From NCBI GenBank assembly GCA_021201315.1, contig JAJQFG010000013.1, positions 1 through 64,000 on the forward strand: DNA of 64,000 nucleotides. The letters are read 5' to 3'. Of the stretch, positions 43,407-51,872 are shown in pieces. Every line of letters begins with the position of its first letter. Positions within the stretch are counted from its first letter, which is position 1. The notes beneath the pieces are model-generated. The model had not been told where the DNA came from. It saw only the letters and a list, made by a program, of their open reading frames with translations, and searched no databases. The stretch is from Erysipelotrichaceae bacterium (lineage in GTDB: Bacteria > Bacillota_I > Bacilli_A > Erysipelotrichales > Coprobacillaceae). A program made the translations under genes and the position numbers.

Positions 43407-44423
43407 ATGAAATATTTAACAGTTACAATTCCATGTTACAATAGTGAAGCTTATATGGCTAAAGCTATTGAATCATGTTTAATTCTTAAAGATGATATAG
43501 AAATAATTATTGTAGATGATGGTTCTACAGATGGTACAGCAGAGATTGGGGCATCTTATGTTAAGATGTATCCTGAGACAATTCGTTGTATTCATCAAAA
43601 AAATGGTGGTCATGGGGAAGCTGTTAATACAGGTTTAAGACATGCTACAGGATTATATTTTAAGGTATTGGATAGTGATGATTGGTTTGATCAATCTGCT
43701 TTTGTGAAAGTCGTTAATACTTTAAAGGATTTACATAGTAAAGATGAAGATGTAGATATGATGATAGCTAATTATGTTTATGAAAAACCTAGTGAAAACA
43801 AAACATCAGTGATCAAATATACCAATGCTTTACCTCAAAATCGTGTGTTTAGATGGTATGATGTTAAACACTTTTATCCTCAACAAAATTTATTGATGCA
43901 TAGTGTTATTTATCGAACACAATTATTAAGAAATTGTAATCTTGAATTACCTAAACATACTTTCTATGTAGATAATATCTTTGTTTATGAACCATTGCCA
44001 CATGTTACAACACTTTATTATTTAAATGTTGATTTATATCGTTATTATATTGGTAGAGAGGATCAATCAGTTAATGAAAAAGTGATGATTTCACGTATTG
44101 ATCAGCAATTAAAAGTTACTAAGATAATGATTGATTCTTGTGATGTTATGAATTTGAAGAGTCGAAAATTGAGAAATTATATGGTTAAATATTTATCAAT
44201 GATTATGACTGTTTCAAGTGCTTTGTGTGTTAAATCAAATACTGAAGAAAATTTAGAAAAGCGTAGGGAACTTTGGGCTTATTTGAAAACTCAAAATAAG
44301 GATTTATATAAGGCAGTTAAACATACAGTTTTAGGAACTTTTATGGAGATGGATAGTAAAGCAGGTAGAAAAGCTATTACAATTGGTTATTCTATTTCTC
44401 AAAAAATATTTGCATTTAATTAG
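43407..44423 (+). CDS. Glycosyltransferase family 2
   Basis: A 338-residue GT-A fold enzyme transferring sugar from a nucleotide donor, probably for cell-surface polysaccharide or glycolipid. It starts MKYLTVTIPCYNSEAYMAKA, with EIIIVDDGSTDGTAEIG binding the nucleotide and FKVLDSDDWFDQSAF carrying the metal-binding DxD. The C-terminal 120 residues are helical and lack membrane segments. It is monocistronic with SD aaggagg and its own terminator. Donor and acceptor are unknown. Confidence 0.88.
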   Translation: MKYLTVTIPCYNSEAYMAKAIESCLILKDDIEIIIVDDGSTDGTAEIGASYVKMYPETIRCIHQKNGGHGEAVNTGLRHATGLYFKVLDSDDWFDQSAFVKVVNTLKDLHSKDEDVDMMIANYVYEKPSENKTSVIKYTNALPQNRVFRWYDVKHFYPQQNLLMHSVIYRTQLLRNCNLELPKHTFYVDNIFVYEPLPHVTTLYYLNVDLYRYYIGREDQSVNEKVMISRIDQQLKVTKIMIDSCDVMNLKSRKLRNYMVKYLSMIMTVSSALCVKSNTEENLEKRRELWAYLKTQNKDLYKAVKHTVLGTFMEMDSKAGRKAITIGYSISQKIFAFN

Positions 44424-44442
44424 GAGAGCAATCTCCTTTTTA
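44422..44442 (+). terminator. Terminator of the glycosyltransferase gene
   Basis: AGGAGA / TCTCCT stem with GCAA loop, then TTTTT. Confidence 0.8.
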
Positions 44443-44449
44443 TAATACA

Positions 44450-44478
44450 TTGAATTATTTGATAAAGCATGATAAAAT
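44450..44478 (+). promoter_or_regulatory. Promoter of the tRNA-Arg locus
   Basis: TTGAAT (44450-44455) and TAAAAT (44473-44478), spacer 17, upstream of the degenerate tRNA and the intact tRNA-Arg. Confidence 0.5.
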
Positions 44479-44498
44479 ACTAATGCTATATGCAATAT

Positions 44499-44560
44499 GC
44501 CCACGTACCTCAGTAGGATAGAGGGTTTGCCTCCTAAGCAGCAGGTTGACCACCTGCCAA
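44499..44560 (+). pseudogene. Degenerate tRNA-Arg(CCT) copy
   Basis: It shares CCACGTACCTCAG, GGATAGAGG and the anticodon loop CTCCTAA with the intact tRNA 82 bases downstream. The anticodon stem is mismatched, and the T-arm region reads GCAGGTTGACCACCTGC, without TTCGAAT. There is no 3' acceptor strand to pair with GCCCACG. It is a decayed duplicate, possibly a scar of earlier integration events at this tRNA. Confidence 0.6.
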
Positions 44561-44580
44561 AATGAATATTTTTTTTACTT

Positions 44581-44654
44581 GTCCACGTACCTCAGATGGA
44601 TAGAGGAGTCGCCTCCTAAGCGACCTGCCGCAGGTTCGAATCCTGTCGTGGACG
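44581..44654 (+). tRNA. tRNA-Arg (anticodon CCT)
   Basis: The cloverleaf is complete. Acceptor GTCCACG pairs with CGTGGAC and the discriminator base is G. The D arm is CCTC...GAGG, the anticodon stem GTCGC/GCGAC encloses loop CTCCTAA (anticodon CCT), and the T arm GCAGG TTCGAAT CCTGT has one G-U pair. CCA is not encoded and a T-run follows. The integrase gene downstream points toward it, so its 3' half is the likely attachment site of the adjoining element. Confidence 0.93.
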
Positions 44655-44729
44655 CTTTTTTATGCTCAAATTTACCTTTATTTATCAATGTTTTTTGATT
44701 TTGATGATTTTTAGACCTGGTTAAATTTC

Positions 44730-44877
44730 TTGCTAACAATCTGCTAACAGATTTGGCAACTGCTTTATCCAGTTGAGTAAATCTCATGAAATTCTTGCTA
44801 ACAAGATTTTTCAAAATTTTGGCATTTTGGGGTTTTGCTAACAACCTTGCTAACAACCTTTGAAATTTTGCTAACAA
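44730..44877 (+). repeat. Direct repeats TTGCTAACAA, probable integrase arm-type sites
   Basis: Five exact copies of TTGCTAACAA start at 44730, 44795, 44835, 44847 and 44868. A sixth, CTGCTAACAG, lies at 44741. All are in the same orientation between the tRNA and the integrase stop codon. Such clusters next to an attachment site are the arm-type binding sites of lambda/Tn916-class integrases. Confidence 0.6.
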
Positions 44878-44888
44878 AGGCATCAGGT

Positions 44889-46328
44889 CTACTTGCTTTT
44901 TTTCAGCTTTTTTATAAGTTTTTCCTTATCTTCATCAGACATGTTTTTCAGCAGTTCAAGAAGGACAGCATTGTTTTCAGCTTCCTTGGCTTTTGCTTCA
45001 TTATCCACATCCAAGCTTGAATAAAACTCCTGATCCATCTTTTGGGCATTGTATCTTCGATCCTCATCGAGTATTCGTGAATAAACATCAGTAACCATTT
45101 CAGCTTCAGCATGACCTGTATCACCCTGAACTGATTTAACATCACCGTTTGTAAGCTTAAGCTTATAGCCTGTGCTTAAATGTCTTAGACTATGGAATAC
45201 AACTTTTTCAAATCCATTGTTTTCACATAAAACTCGAAATCTTTTTCTGACTATTGATCCTTCTGTAGGATTGCCGTTATCCATTGCAATCACGAGATTA
45301 TAATCAATATATTCATCACCTAAAAATTCCTTGAGCTCATCCTGATTGTGCTTGTATTCCACAAGCAGTCTTGCAACGGTCTTGGGAAGCCAAACGGTTC
45401 TATTGCTGGTTTCGGTTTTAGGCGTTTTTAAGACAAGTCTTGTAGTACAGTGAGGCTGATGAGTCGGAAAAATCTTGATGATTTCCTTTTCTTTAAGCTT
45501 CTGGATATTTTCATAATTAAGTCTGGTTAATTCCTTGTTGATGATAACTCTAGCATTATTTGTAGCAATAGCAGTTTCATCAATAATAACATCATCCCAT
45601 GTAAGACCTAGTATCTCGCCTATACGCATGGAACATGAGAAGGCAAGATGCATGCAAATGACCAATAAATCATCATCTGCGACCGTAACAGCCTGGCGAA
45701 AAGTTTCAATGTTCCATACTGCTCTTGGGTTCTTTTGCATCTTTGGCAGTGTGACAAGCGTTGCTGGATTTCTCTTGCTTTGGTCAAGATATTCCCAGCG
45801 AATGGCCTGATTCAGTGCACATCTGATAATATCGTGTATTTTTTTAACACCTGCAGGCTGAACACATTTGCCAGTTGGACCTTTAAAATTGTTTGGTACC
45901 TGTGGTACACTTAACAACTGATTGTAATATTCAGTGAGCATCTTTGTAGTAATATCCTTTAGCTTTACATCACCAATATAAGGCTTGATGTAATTTTCAA
46001 TTTCTGCCTTTTTAACAGTATAGGTACTGACTGACCATTTGTTCGTTCCATAAAGATTGACAAATATATCAAGGAATTCACCAAATGTAATACTATCATC
46101 TGAATCTTCCTTTTTAGACTGGGCATCTTTTATTTCACCAGCATGTTGTTCATTTAGAGGCACAATAACTAAGCCATGTTCACTTTGATAGTATTCAATA
46201 AATGTTTTTCTTTTATTGGCTTCCTTATTGGACAGAAATTTTTCCCATTTCTGCTTTCTTTCTCCATTTTCATTTTTATACCAGTAAATAACCGAATAAC
46301 TGTTTTTTCTTTGCTTAACGGTAGCCAT
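44889..46328 (-). CDS. int: Tyrosine-family site-specific integrase
   Basis: A 479-residue tyrosine recombinase that inserts and excises the element at tRNA-Arg. The N-terminal arm-binding region starts MATVKQRKNSYSVIYWYKNE. A SAM-like core-binding domain follows at about residues 80-190. The catalytic domain has the first Arg in SMRIGEILGLTWDDV, HSLRH with His and the second Arg, TGHAEAEMV with the third His, and the nucleophile Tyr in TDVYSRI. An extra insertion (about residues 265-300) and a Glu/Lys-rich tail (KEKLIKKLKKSK) make it longer than the 400-residue norm. Next upstream is the excisionase. Confidence 0.93.
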   Translation of the reverse strand: MATVKQRKNSYSVIYWYKNENGERKQKWEKFLSNKEANKRKTFIEYYQSEHGLVIVPLNEQHAGEIKDAQSKKEDSDDSITFGEFLDIFVNLYGTNKWSVSTYTVKKAEIENYIKPYIGDVKLKDITTKMLTEYYNQLLSVPQVPNNFKGPTGKCVQPAGVKKIHDIIRCALNQAIRWEYLDQSKRNPATLVTLPKMQKNPRAVWNIETFRQAVTVADDDLLVICMHLAFSCSMRIGEILGLTWDDVIIDETAIATNNARVIINKELTRLNYENIQKLKEKEIIKIFPTHQPHCTTRLVLKTPKTETSNRTVWLPKTVARLLVEYKHNQDELKEFLGDEYIDYNLVIAMDNGNPTEGSIVRKRFRVLCENNGFEKVVFHSLRHLSTGYKLKLTNGDVKSVQGDTGHAEAEMVTDVYSRILDEDRRYNAQKMDQEFYSSLDVDNEAKAKEAENNAVLLELLKNMSDEDKEKLIKKLKKSK

Positions 46329-46345
46329 AGTATAACTACCTCATC

Positions 46346-46543
46346 TCATGGATTAAGCCATTTATCAAATGACGGCTTTGATATTCTAATCATTCTACCT
46401 GTTCTGACATAAGCGAATTGTCCACTTTTTACAAGGTCATAAGCTAAATGAGTACTTATATCAAGTATCTGGGCAATTTCATCAACAGTATAGGTTCTTT
46501 TTTCTAATTTTGGTTTTACAGTAGCATTTGTTTCATTTGACAT
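46346..46543 (-). CDS. Excisionase-like helix-turn-helix protein
   Basis: A 65-residue MerR/excisionase-type DNA-binding protein: RTYTVDEIAQILDISTHLAY is the HTH, and AYVRTGRMIRISKPSFDKWL is the wing typical of excisionase-family domains. AAAAGGAGG precedes its ATG. It lies 17 bases upstream of the integrase gene in the same direction, the usual xis-int order, and probably steers recombination toward excision. Confidence 0.88.
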   Translation of the reverse strand: MSNETNATVKPKLEKRTYTVDEIAQILDISTHLAYDLVKSGQFAYVRTGRMIRISKPSFDKWLNP

Positions 46544-46649
46544 GAAAAATACCTCCTTTTAATATTTTTAATTGTTTGTGATAATCATGCTTGTCACATG
46601 ATTATCATATAATAGTTTTGTTAAGGCATCGAATGTGCAAAAAAGTATG

Positions 46650-47012
46650 TTACACATTTGACACACTGGAACATAGACTTATATCAAGACTATGATCAAT
46701 CATATTCATTTCTGTTGGACTTAGAACACATATTTTTTTAATGATTCTTGATTTGTCAATAGTTCTTATTTGCTCTAAAAGCACAACGGAATGGGCCAGT
46801 AATTCCTCTCTGGCTTCAATTTCAACGTGGGTAGGCATTCTTGCCTTGTTTGTGATTCGTGATGTTATACAGGCTACAATAGTTGTTTGACTATGCATAT
46901 TGCCTATATCATTCTGTATAATAAGTACTGGTCTGATACCACTCTGTTCAAATCCAACTGAAGGATCAAGATCAGCTAAGTAAATCTCTCCTCGTTTAAT
47001 ATCATTTATCAC
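46650..47012 (-). CDS. MazF/PemK-family endoribonuclease toxin
   Basis: A 120-residue toxin-fold protein. GTG 47012 is chosen because AGGAGG lies 8 bases upstream. Family motifs are [45 protein letters not shown] and [20 protein letters not shown]. Members cut mRNA at short sequence motifs. No MazE-like antitoxin is adjacent. In integrative elements such genes may serve to maintain the element, with the antitoxin encoded elsewhere. Confidence 0.85.
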   Translation of the reverse strand: MINDIKRGEIYLADLDPSVGFEQSGIRPVLIIQNDIGNMHSQTTIVACITSRITNKARMPTHVEIEAREELLAHSVVLLEQIRTIDKSRIIKKICVLSPTEMNMIDHSLDISLCSSVSNV

Positions 47013-47013
47013 C

Positions 47014-47247
47014 TCAAACACCTCCTTCCTTATATGTATGACAAACAGCATCTATAAAAACAATAGATGCTGTTTTAGAATTACTTTTACAACTTTTATG
47101 CATTGTTAATAGACTGCTTTGCCTGCAGTTCCACAAGTTATCTAAATTTAAAGGCATTAGATATTGCTTATAGGGTTCCCACCTATATGGTGTCTTGCCT
47201 GCGACAGGATCAATACTGCTCGGACTGAGACGCACCATGTGTATCAT
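47014..47247 (-). CDS. Possible small protein upstream of the MazF-like gene
   Basis: An open frame of 77 codons from ATG 47247, immediately upstream of the toxin gene and overlapping its ribosome binding region. It reads [20 protein letters not shown], then [20 protein letters not shown]. Codon use is richer in G+C than in surrounding genes. I do not recognise it. Its position would suit an antitoxin, but the residues do not look like MazE. It may be non-coding. Confidence 0.3.
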   Translation of the reverse strand: MIHMVRLSPSSIDPVAGKTPYRWEPYKQYLMPLNLDNLWNCRQSSLLTMHKSCKSNSKTASIVFIDAVCHTYKEGGV

Positions 47248-47369
47248 TATTCTTCCTGCACTGTCATCGCCAGATAAGTGCAACCTTATCTTTTAATCAA
47301 ATATCTATCGCTCGATTGTTTTAACCAATGTCATGGCGTATTCATTAATGGGCTCAAATACAGGGAACG

Positions 47370-47460
47370 TTATTAACAATTGCTATTCAATTTTCAATGT
47401 TCCTTTTTAAGGAAAATTAAATCCCTTCACTTATTAGCCACCGAAAACGGCCAAAAGGGG
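47370..47460. repeat. Element-specific repeat, copy R1
   Basis: It contains TTGCTATTCAATTTTCAATG, a small stem TTCCTT/AAGGAA, and CCCTTCACTTATTAGCCAC followed by GAAAACGGCCAAAAGGGG. It shares its left part with R2 and R4, and its right part with R3. Confidence 0.65.
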
Positions 47461-47477
47461 TAATTTTTTTTCAAAAA

Positions 47478-47897
47478 TTATGAATTTATTTTTTTTCGAG
47501 CTTTTTTTAGATAATATTTAACAGAATCAAAAGTCATATCCAGTTCTTTAGCTATTTCTCTTCTGGAATAACCATTAATTCTTAAACGAAGAATTTCAAA
47601 AGTAAGTTTATGATTTATTTTCTTCATAGCTTTATATAATTCTTCATTATCCAATAGTGATAAAATATCATCTATGCTATCAACAGGAAGTTCAATAGTT
47701 GTAACAGCATTTTCAACAAGATAGCTATCTACATACTGTTTTGTTTTATAAATGCGCTCAGCTTTAAAAACATCCCAATCATAATCATGTAATATTTGAA
47801 TACTTTCTTCGCTCATACCATTTTCTCTTAAAATCTCTTCTTCTTTTTCTTTCATTTGTTTCCACTTGTTTACCTCTGAATTTTTGTTGTAAGACAT
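47478..47897 (-). CDS. Sigma-70 region 4-like regulatory protein of the element
   Basis: A 139-residue protein with a C-terminal helix-turn-helix (EILRLRINGYSRREIAKELD, then SVKYYLKKARKKI) of the sigma-70 region 4 / LuxR-like type. The N terminus is a charged helical region (KWKQMKEKEEEILRENGMSE). No region 2 is present, so it is not a full sigma factor. Similar proteins occur in integrative elements, where they are annotated as sigma factor-like and probably regulate mobility genes. AAGGAG precedes its ATG. Confidence 0.75.
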   Translation of the reverse strand: MSYNKNSEVNKWKQMKEKEEEILRENGMSEESIQILHDYDWDVFKAERIYKTKQYVDSYLVENAVTTIELPVDSIDDILSLLDNEELYKAMKKINHKLTFEILRLRINGYSRREIAKELDMTFDSVKYYLKKARKKINS

Positions 47898-47990
47898 TGT
47901 TCATTTCTCCTTTCATTATTTATTTGAAAGAAGAAACGGTGGTGCTCTTATAAAACAAATCATTGATTAATGTCTATAATCAGAAAATAA

Positions 47991-48335
47991 TTAGAGATTT
48001 ATGATATCTTTTAACTGTTGATATGTCATGAGCTTTACATGACACATATCACAGAACATCATAAATTCATCAAGAATATTCTTATCTGTTGATATACGTT
48101 CTTTGGTATAAACAAATATTGCATCAACTTTTTGTGTTCTAATAGCATGATTCATGGCATTGATCTGATAAAGACTATTACTATTGTCATTTGAAATAAT
48201 CTTACTAACGCCAATGATATTTAAATTACATTGATAAGCTAATTCACATAGTGCGTGTTCCTGGTAGTTCAAAAGTTCCATACTATCTCTGCCGACTACA
48301 CGACAATGAATCCATACATTTTTTACATTATTCAT
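47991..48335 (-). CDS. Serine-recombinase-like N-terminal domain protein, probably catalytically inactive
   Basis: A 114-residue protein resembling only the catalytic domain of resolvases/serine recombinases: VWIHCRVVGRDSMELLNYQE at the start, AIRTQKVDAIFVYTKERIST in the middle (matching the usual d.vvv..ldRlsR) and FMMFCDMCHVKLMTYQQL at the end. The nucleophilic Ser expected in the YvRvSt segment is not in place (CRVVGRDS), and the DNA-binding C-terminal domain is missing. It may be a regulator or a decayed recombinase. The ribosome binding site is good. Confidence 0.6.
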   Translation of the reverse strand: MNNVKNVWIHCRVVGRDSMELLNYQEHALCELAYQCNLNIIGVSKIISNDNSNSLYQINAMNHAIRTQKVDAIFVYTKERISTDKNILDEFMMFCDMCHVKLMTYQQLKDIINL

Positions 48336-48630
48336 TTCCTTTTCTCCCTCTGAAGGTTTTCTGCCTTCACTTCAAAATGACAAAATTGATGGATTTATCT
48401 CAATGAACTTAATGATGTAATTATTATTGGTTTATCTTTATGCTGATTAGATACTATAGTGAATCATATAAAATCCTTATGAGTGTTTATAAAATCCATA
48501 ACAATTTTGTAAATAGCAGCTATTATGACGTACTATTTTTGATTTGGTTGTTGTTATGCAAGGTTAATAGCTTGAACTATAATATATTGAATTGCTCGCT
48601 TTAATAAAAGGTCATGGCAATAATCTAAAG

Positions 48631-48730
48631 TTATTAACTTTGCTATTCAGTTTTCAATGTTCTTATTGAAGGAACATTTAATCCCCTCACTAATAACGGG
48701 GAAAATAGTTAGCAAATCGTTCACTTTTTT
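48631..48730. repeat. Element-specific repeat, copy R2
   Basis: It begins TTATTAACTTTGCTATTCAG and continues TTTTCAATGTTCTTATTG, AAGGAACATTTAATCCC, and a CCCC/GGGG stem around TCACTAATAACG. It ends AATAGTTAGCAAA. TTTGCTA (48639) and TAGCAAA (48710) bound a 78-bp unit as inverted ends. Confidence 0.7.
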
Positions 48731-48767
48731 TTAAAATTTGTTGAAATTTTTTAATGAGTGATTTATA

Positions 48768-48806
48768 ATCCTTCACTTATTAGCCACTGAAAACACCCAA
48801 AAGGGG
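48768..48806. repeat. Element-specific repeat, partial copy R3
   Basis: TCCTTCACTTATTAGCCACT then GAAAACACCCAAAAGGGG, nearly the same as the right half of R1, without the left half. Confidence 0.6.
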
Positions 48807-48880
48807 TAAATTATTTTTATTTTTTTAAATTTTGCTAAATGCTGCTAATAACATTAAATATGCTCTTAATTACCAAGATT

Positions 48881-48983
48881 GCTATTAACCTTGCTATTCA
48901 ATTTTCAATGTTCTTATTTGAAGGAGCATTTATATCCCTTCACTAACCACGGAGCAAATAGATAGCAAACTGCTCAAACTTTT
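48881..48983. repeat. Element-specific repeat, copy R4
   Basis: TTGCTATTCAATTTTCAATG, TTCTTATTTGAAGGAGCATT, CCCTTCACTAACCACGGAGC and AATAGATAGCAAACTGC follow the order of R2. CTTGCTA and TAGCAAA bound an 80-bp unit. Between the repeats, the 48336-49207 gap shows no gene I can support. Confidence 0.7.
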
Positions 48984-49016
48984 TCATAATTTGAAAGAAA
49001 TTTTTTTAGATAACAT

Positions 49017-49061
49017 AAAAAAAGCAAGTAAATCATCAAGAATGATGAAAATACTTGCTAG
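49017..49061. terminator. Possible terminator hairpin
   Basis: AGCAAGTA pairs with TACTTGCT and an inner ATCATC/GATGAT stem lies between, with A-runs on the left that read as T-runs on the minus strand. Confidence 0.5.
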
Positions 49062-49207
49062 TATTATTTGATTATCTATATACTTAATATAAATAATATG
49101 AAATTAATTTGATTTTGTAATCTTTTTTTGCTTTAAATTAAAACGTAATTATGATAGCCTTTAATTGGATAGTAAATTATTTATTAATTAGAAGGGAAAG
49201 GTATAAA

Positions 49208-49831
49208 ATGAAATTTAAAAAAGTTGTTATTGTTCTATGTTTAGTGTTTGTATTAGGTATAATAAGTTCTTGTGATGTAGATGATACTGAAACATCGTTG
49301 ACAGATGAAACAAGTGAGATTGAAACGGTAGATACAAATGAAGGTAATAATGAAGTTAAAGATGAAAATACAGGCGAAGATGAATCAAAATCCGAAAATA
49401 ATAATACTGAAGTTGAAAATGCAATATCAACAAATGATCCTGAAAGCACTTCTTTTATAAAGGCTTTTAACAAAAAATATCCTAATGAAAAAATTACACA
49501 AGATCAATTAACGGTATATGCACGTGGAACAACCATAAAAGTTAACGATAATATTACTTATGAAGTATCAGAAAGCGATGGTTCTACTATATATAATTGT
49601 TCTAGTAATACGAAATATAATGAAAAAAATAAAAAAGTATTTTTTGAATATGTAGATAGAATGATTGATTTAGGAATTTATAGTATATCATATAATTTTA
49701 GCAGTGATTATCCTACAAGTGAGTATAATTATGATGAAACTCAAAAATTGTATATATGGTATAATGCAAGAGAAGATGGAACTGAACAGTACCCTACTTT
49801 TGAAGTACGTATATATAAAAAAACATGGTGA
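49208..49831 (+). CDS. Putative lipoprotein of unknown function
   Basis: A 207-residue protein. ATG 49208 follows GGGAAAGG. The N terminus MKFKKVVIVLCLVFVLGII with SSC is a lipoprotein signal with Cys at about residue 22. A low-complexity acidic linker (Asp/Glu/Thr/Asn-rich, residues 24-80) leads to a folded C-terminal domain (ESTSFIKAFNKKYPNEKITQ, YPTFEVRIYKKTW) that I do not recognise. It is the only plus-strand gene between the mobility genes and the OLD nuclease. Its role on the element is unknown; surface exclusion or a signalling role is possible but unsupported. Confidence 0.65.
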   Translation: MKFKKVVIVLCLVFVLGIISSCDVDDTETSLTDETSEIETVDTNEGNNEVKDENTGEDESKSENNNTEVENAISTNDPESTSFIKAFNKKYPNEKITQDQLTVYARGTTIKVNDNITYEVSESDGSTIYNCSSNTKYNEKNKKVFFEYVDRMIDLGIYSISYNFSSDYPTSEYNYDETQKLYIWYNAREDGTEQYPTFEVRIYKKTW

Positions 49832-49911
49832 TGAAAATAACTAACTATCAATTATTTATAAGATATTTATATTAATTTTGATATATTACATAGTAATATT
49901 ATATTTATATA

Positions 49912-49943
49912 AGAAAAAAAGGAATCCATTGAGATGGATTCCC
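49912..49943. terminator. Terminator of the OLD-family gene
   Basis: GGAATCCAT / ATGGATTCC with TGAG loop. On the minus strand it is followed by TTTTTTTCTT. Confidence 0.8.
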
Positions 49944-49980
49944 ATTTAGCGTTTCTATATACGAGTAAATTTTGATTGAT

Positions 49981-51831
49981 TTATTCTTCTTCGTTCAATA
50001 ATTTTTGAACTAAAATTATGCGGTCATACAAACCTTGAAAATTTTCTTTTGTTTTATCAGGAATATTGATTGTATTTGCCTCAATCTCATTACACAACAT
50101 CTTTGCTTTTAACTTTTTACCATATGATTTTGACTCTTCATTAGTTTGTACATATTGCTCAATATATTCTTTTCCTACTAAATCTTCTATAACAAAAGGT
50201 GTATTTAAAAAGGTTTTTTGCTCCTCAATATCTTCATTTGAAACATTAGAAACGAAAATATAATTGTGATTAAGTTCTAAAAACAATTTATCTTTCAATT
50301 GAGCAGCTTCTTGAATCCCGGCACTATCGTAATCTAATAATGCTATAAATTTACATCCCCATCCCAATAATATAGAGCAAATATTAACCACATTTTTTAC
50401 ACCTGTACATGGAATAAAATTAAATTCTGAAATATTTAAATCTAATTTATTAAAAATAGTAGTAATATAAATATAGTCACTTATTCCTTCTACGACTATA
50501 TTAGTTTTTTCTGCAACTGGATATATACCATATGTTGCTGATGTTCCAATAGCTTGTAAAACAGGAGCTATTGTATCTTGAGATTGTTCTCCAGTAACCC
50601 TTTGATCATATGCATTTTTAAAGATATGTGTATTTCCATCAGAATCTTTTTTTACAGCTCTTATTCTATGCAAGCCTGTCTCTTCTATATCAAGCATCGA
50701 AGGCAAATGGGTTGTGTATATCACTTGATTTCCCTTTTCAGAGTTACATAAATCTTTAAATAAATTTAACAATTCCTTTTGCGCATTTATATGTAAGAAA
50801 ACTCCAGGTTCATCTAAAAGATAAATTACTTTTTTATTTTCTAAATCATTTGCTAAAATATCAATATAGTGATTTATGTACCATCTTAATCCATTACTTC
50901 TTTCAGAAAGTGACATATTGTTATCATCATCGGATGTAATGGTAAATTCTATTGTTTTATTAGGCATATATTCAAGACCTAAAGAAATTGTTTCAGTATT
51001 ATAAAACTTTTCAAAAGGTCTATTTATATTATTTTGTATAGACTTTTGTATAGCACCTCGTTTTGTAATCGTAATACGGTCTTGAGAAGTTATAGAACTG
51101 ATTAATTCTTCTTTAGAAAAACCTATCACCTTTAAAAAATCAATAATCAAGTCTGTTTTCTGATTTGCAGTTTTTATTTCATCAATCGTATATTTGCTTT
51201 TTAATATTTTGTTTGAATTTCGATAATGAAATATAGGTAATGATTCTGCTATTTGAGAAAACTCTTTATCTACTTTATTTAATAAAGTCTTTATTTGATC
51301 GTTATCATTTTTAAATTTTGAATCTAAATCTTTAAGATATTTTATACATTTTAGAATGTTTGGTATATTTAGATCATCATTTTTTAAACATTGGATTTTT
51401 TTTAAAAATAATTCTTTATCACTTTGTCCCATATTATAAGGCATTTTTCTTAAAAGCCCATATAAATTATTTGCATCATTCTTAATATATTTATCATAAT
51501 AAATAGTTAAACCACCAGAAATTTTATAGTAATCTTTTGAAATTTCTATAGCAGTTGCTTTTTCACAATTATATGGATCATTTACGTCTTTTTTAAAATA
51601 TGCTGTTATTCTCATCTCTTCAGTATTATTAACATTTCTATTACAATTTTCATTTTTAAAAAAATCCTTATTAGATTCTGTAAAAGAGACTTGTGACAAG
51701 CCCATTAAAATATTGCTTTTTCCACTTTCATTCATACCGATAATTGTGGTTATTCCAGGTTCAATAATTAGCTTACTATCTTCAGTACCTATTGATTTAT
51801 AATTAATTAATTCTATTGATTCTAATTTCAT
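49981..51831 (-). CDS. OLD-family ATPase with TOPRIM nuclease domain
   Basis: A 616-residue overcoming-lysogenization-defect type protein. The ABC/SMC-like ATPase domain has Walker A in TTIIGMNESGKSNILMGLSQ, the signature SLSERSNGLRWYINHY and Walker B in VIYLLDEPGVFLHINAQKEL, followed by YTTHLPSML. The C-terminal TOPRIM domain has the Glu in NIVVEGISDYIYI and the DxD in FIALLDYDSAG. Such proteins are nucleases; the best known defence relative is GajA, but its helicase partner GajB is not present here. It lies next to, and divergent from, the BREX operon on the same island, which suggests an independent or accessory anti-phage role. Confidence 0.88.
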   Translation of the reverse strand: MKLESIELINYKSIGTEDSKLIIEPGITTIIGMNESGKSNILMGLSQVSFTESNKDFFKNENCNRNVNNTEEMRITAYFKKDVNDPYNCEKATAIEISKDYYKISGGLTIYYDKYIKNDANNLYGLLRKMPYNMGQSDKELFLKKIQCLKNDDLNIPNILKCIKYLKDLDSKFKNDNDQIKTLLNKVDKEFSQIAESLPIFHYRNSNKILKSKYTIDEIKTANQKTDLIIDFLKVIGFSKEELISSITSQDRITITKRGAIQKSIQNNINRPFEKFYNTETISLGLEYMPNKTIEFTITSDDDNNMSLSERSNGLRWYINHYIDILANDLENKKVIYLLDEPGVFLHINAQKELLNLFKDLCNSEKGNQVIYTTHLPSMLDIEETGLHRIRAVKKDSDGNTHIFKNAYDQRVTGEQSQDTIAPVLQAIGTSATYGIYPVAEKTNIVVEGISDYIYITTIFNKLDLNISEFNFIPCTGVKNVVNICSILLGWGCKFIALLDYDSAGIQEAAQLKDKLFLELNHNYIFVSNVSNEDIEEQKTFLNTPFVIEDLVGKEYIEQYVQTNEESKSYGKKLKAKMLCNEIEANTINIPDKTKENFQGLYDRIILVQKLLNEEE

Positions 51832-51872
51832 TTATACTCCTTTTATATTTTTGTTATATTCTATATAAGAAA

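Noticed and set aside
44575-44883. 102-codon minus-strand frame reading across the tRNA and the repeats
   Set aside because: It is the antisense of tRNA-Arg plus the TTGCTAACAA repeats; the GFEPAAGR-like peptide is the usual product of reading a tRNA backwards.
47370-48983. CRISPR array
   Set aside because: The repeats are few, long, unevenly spaced and imperfect, with no spacers of uniform length and no cas genes.
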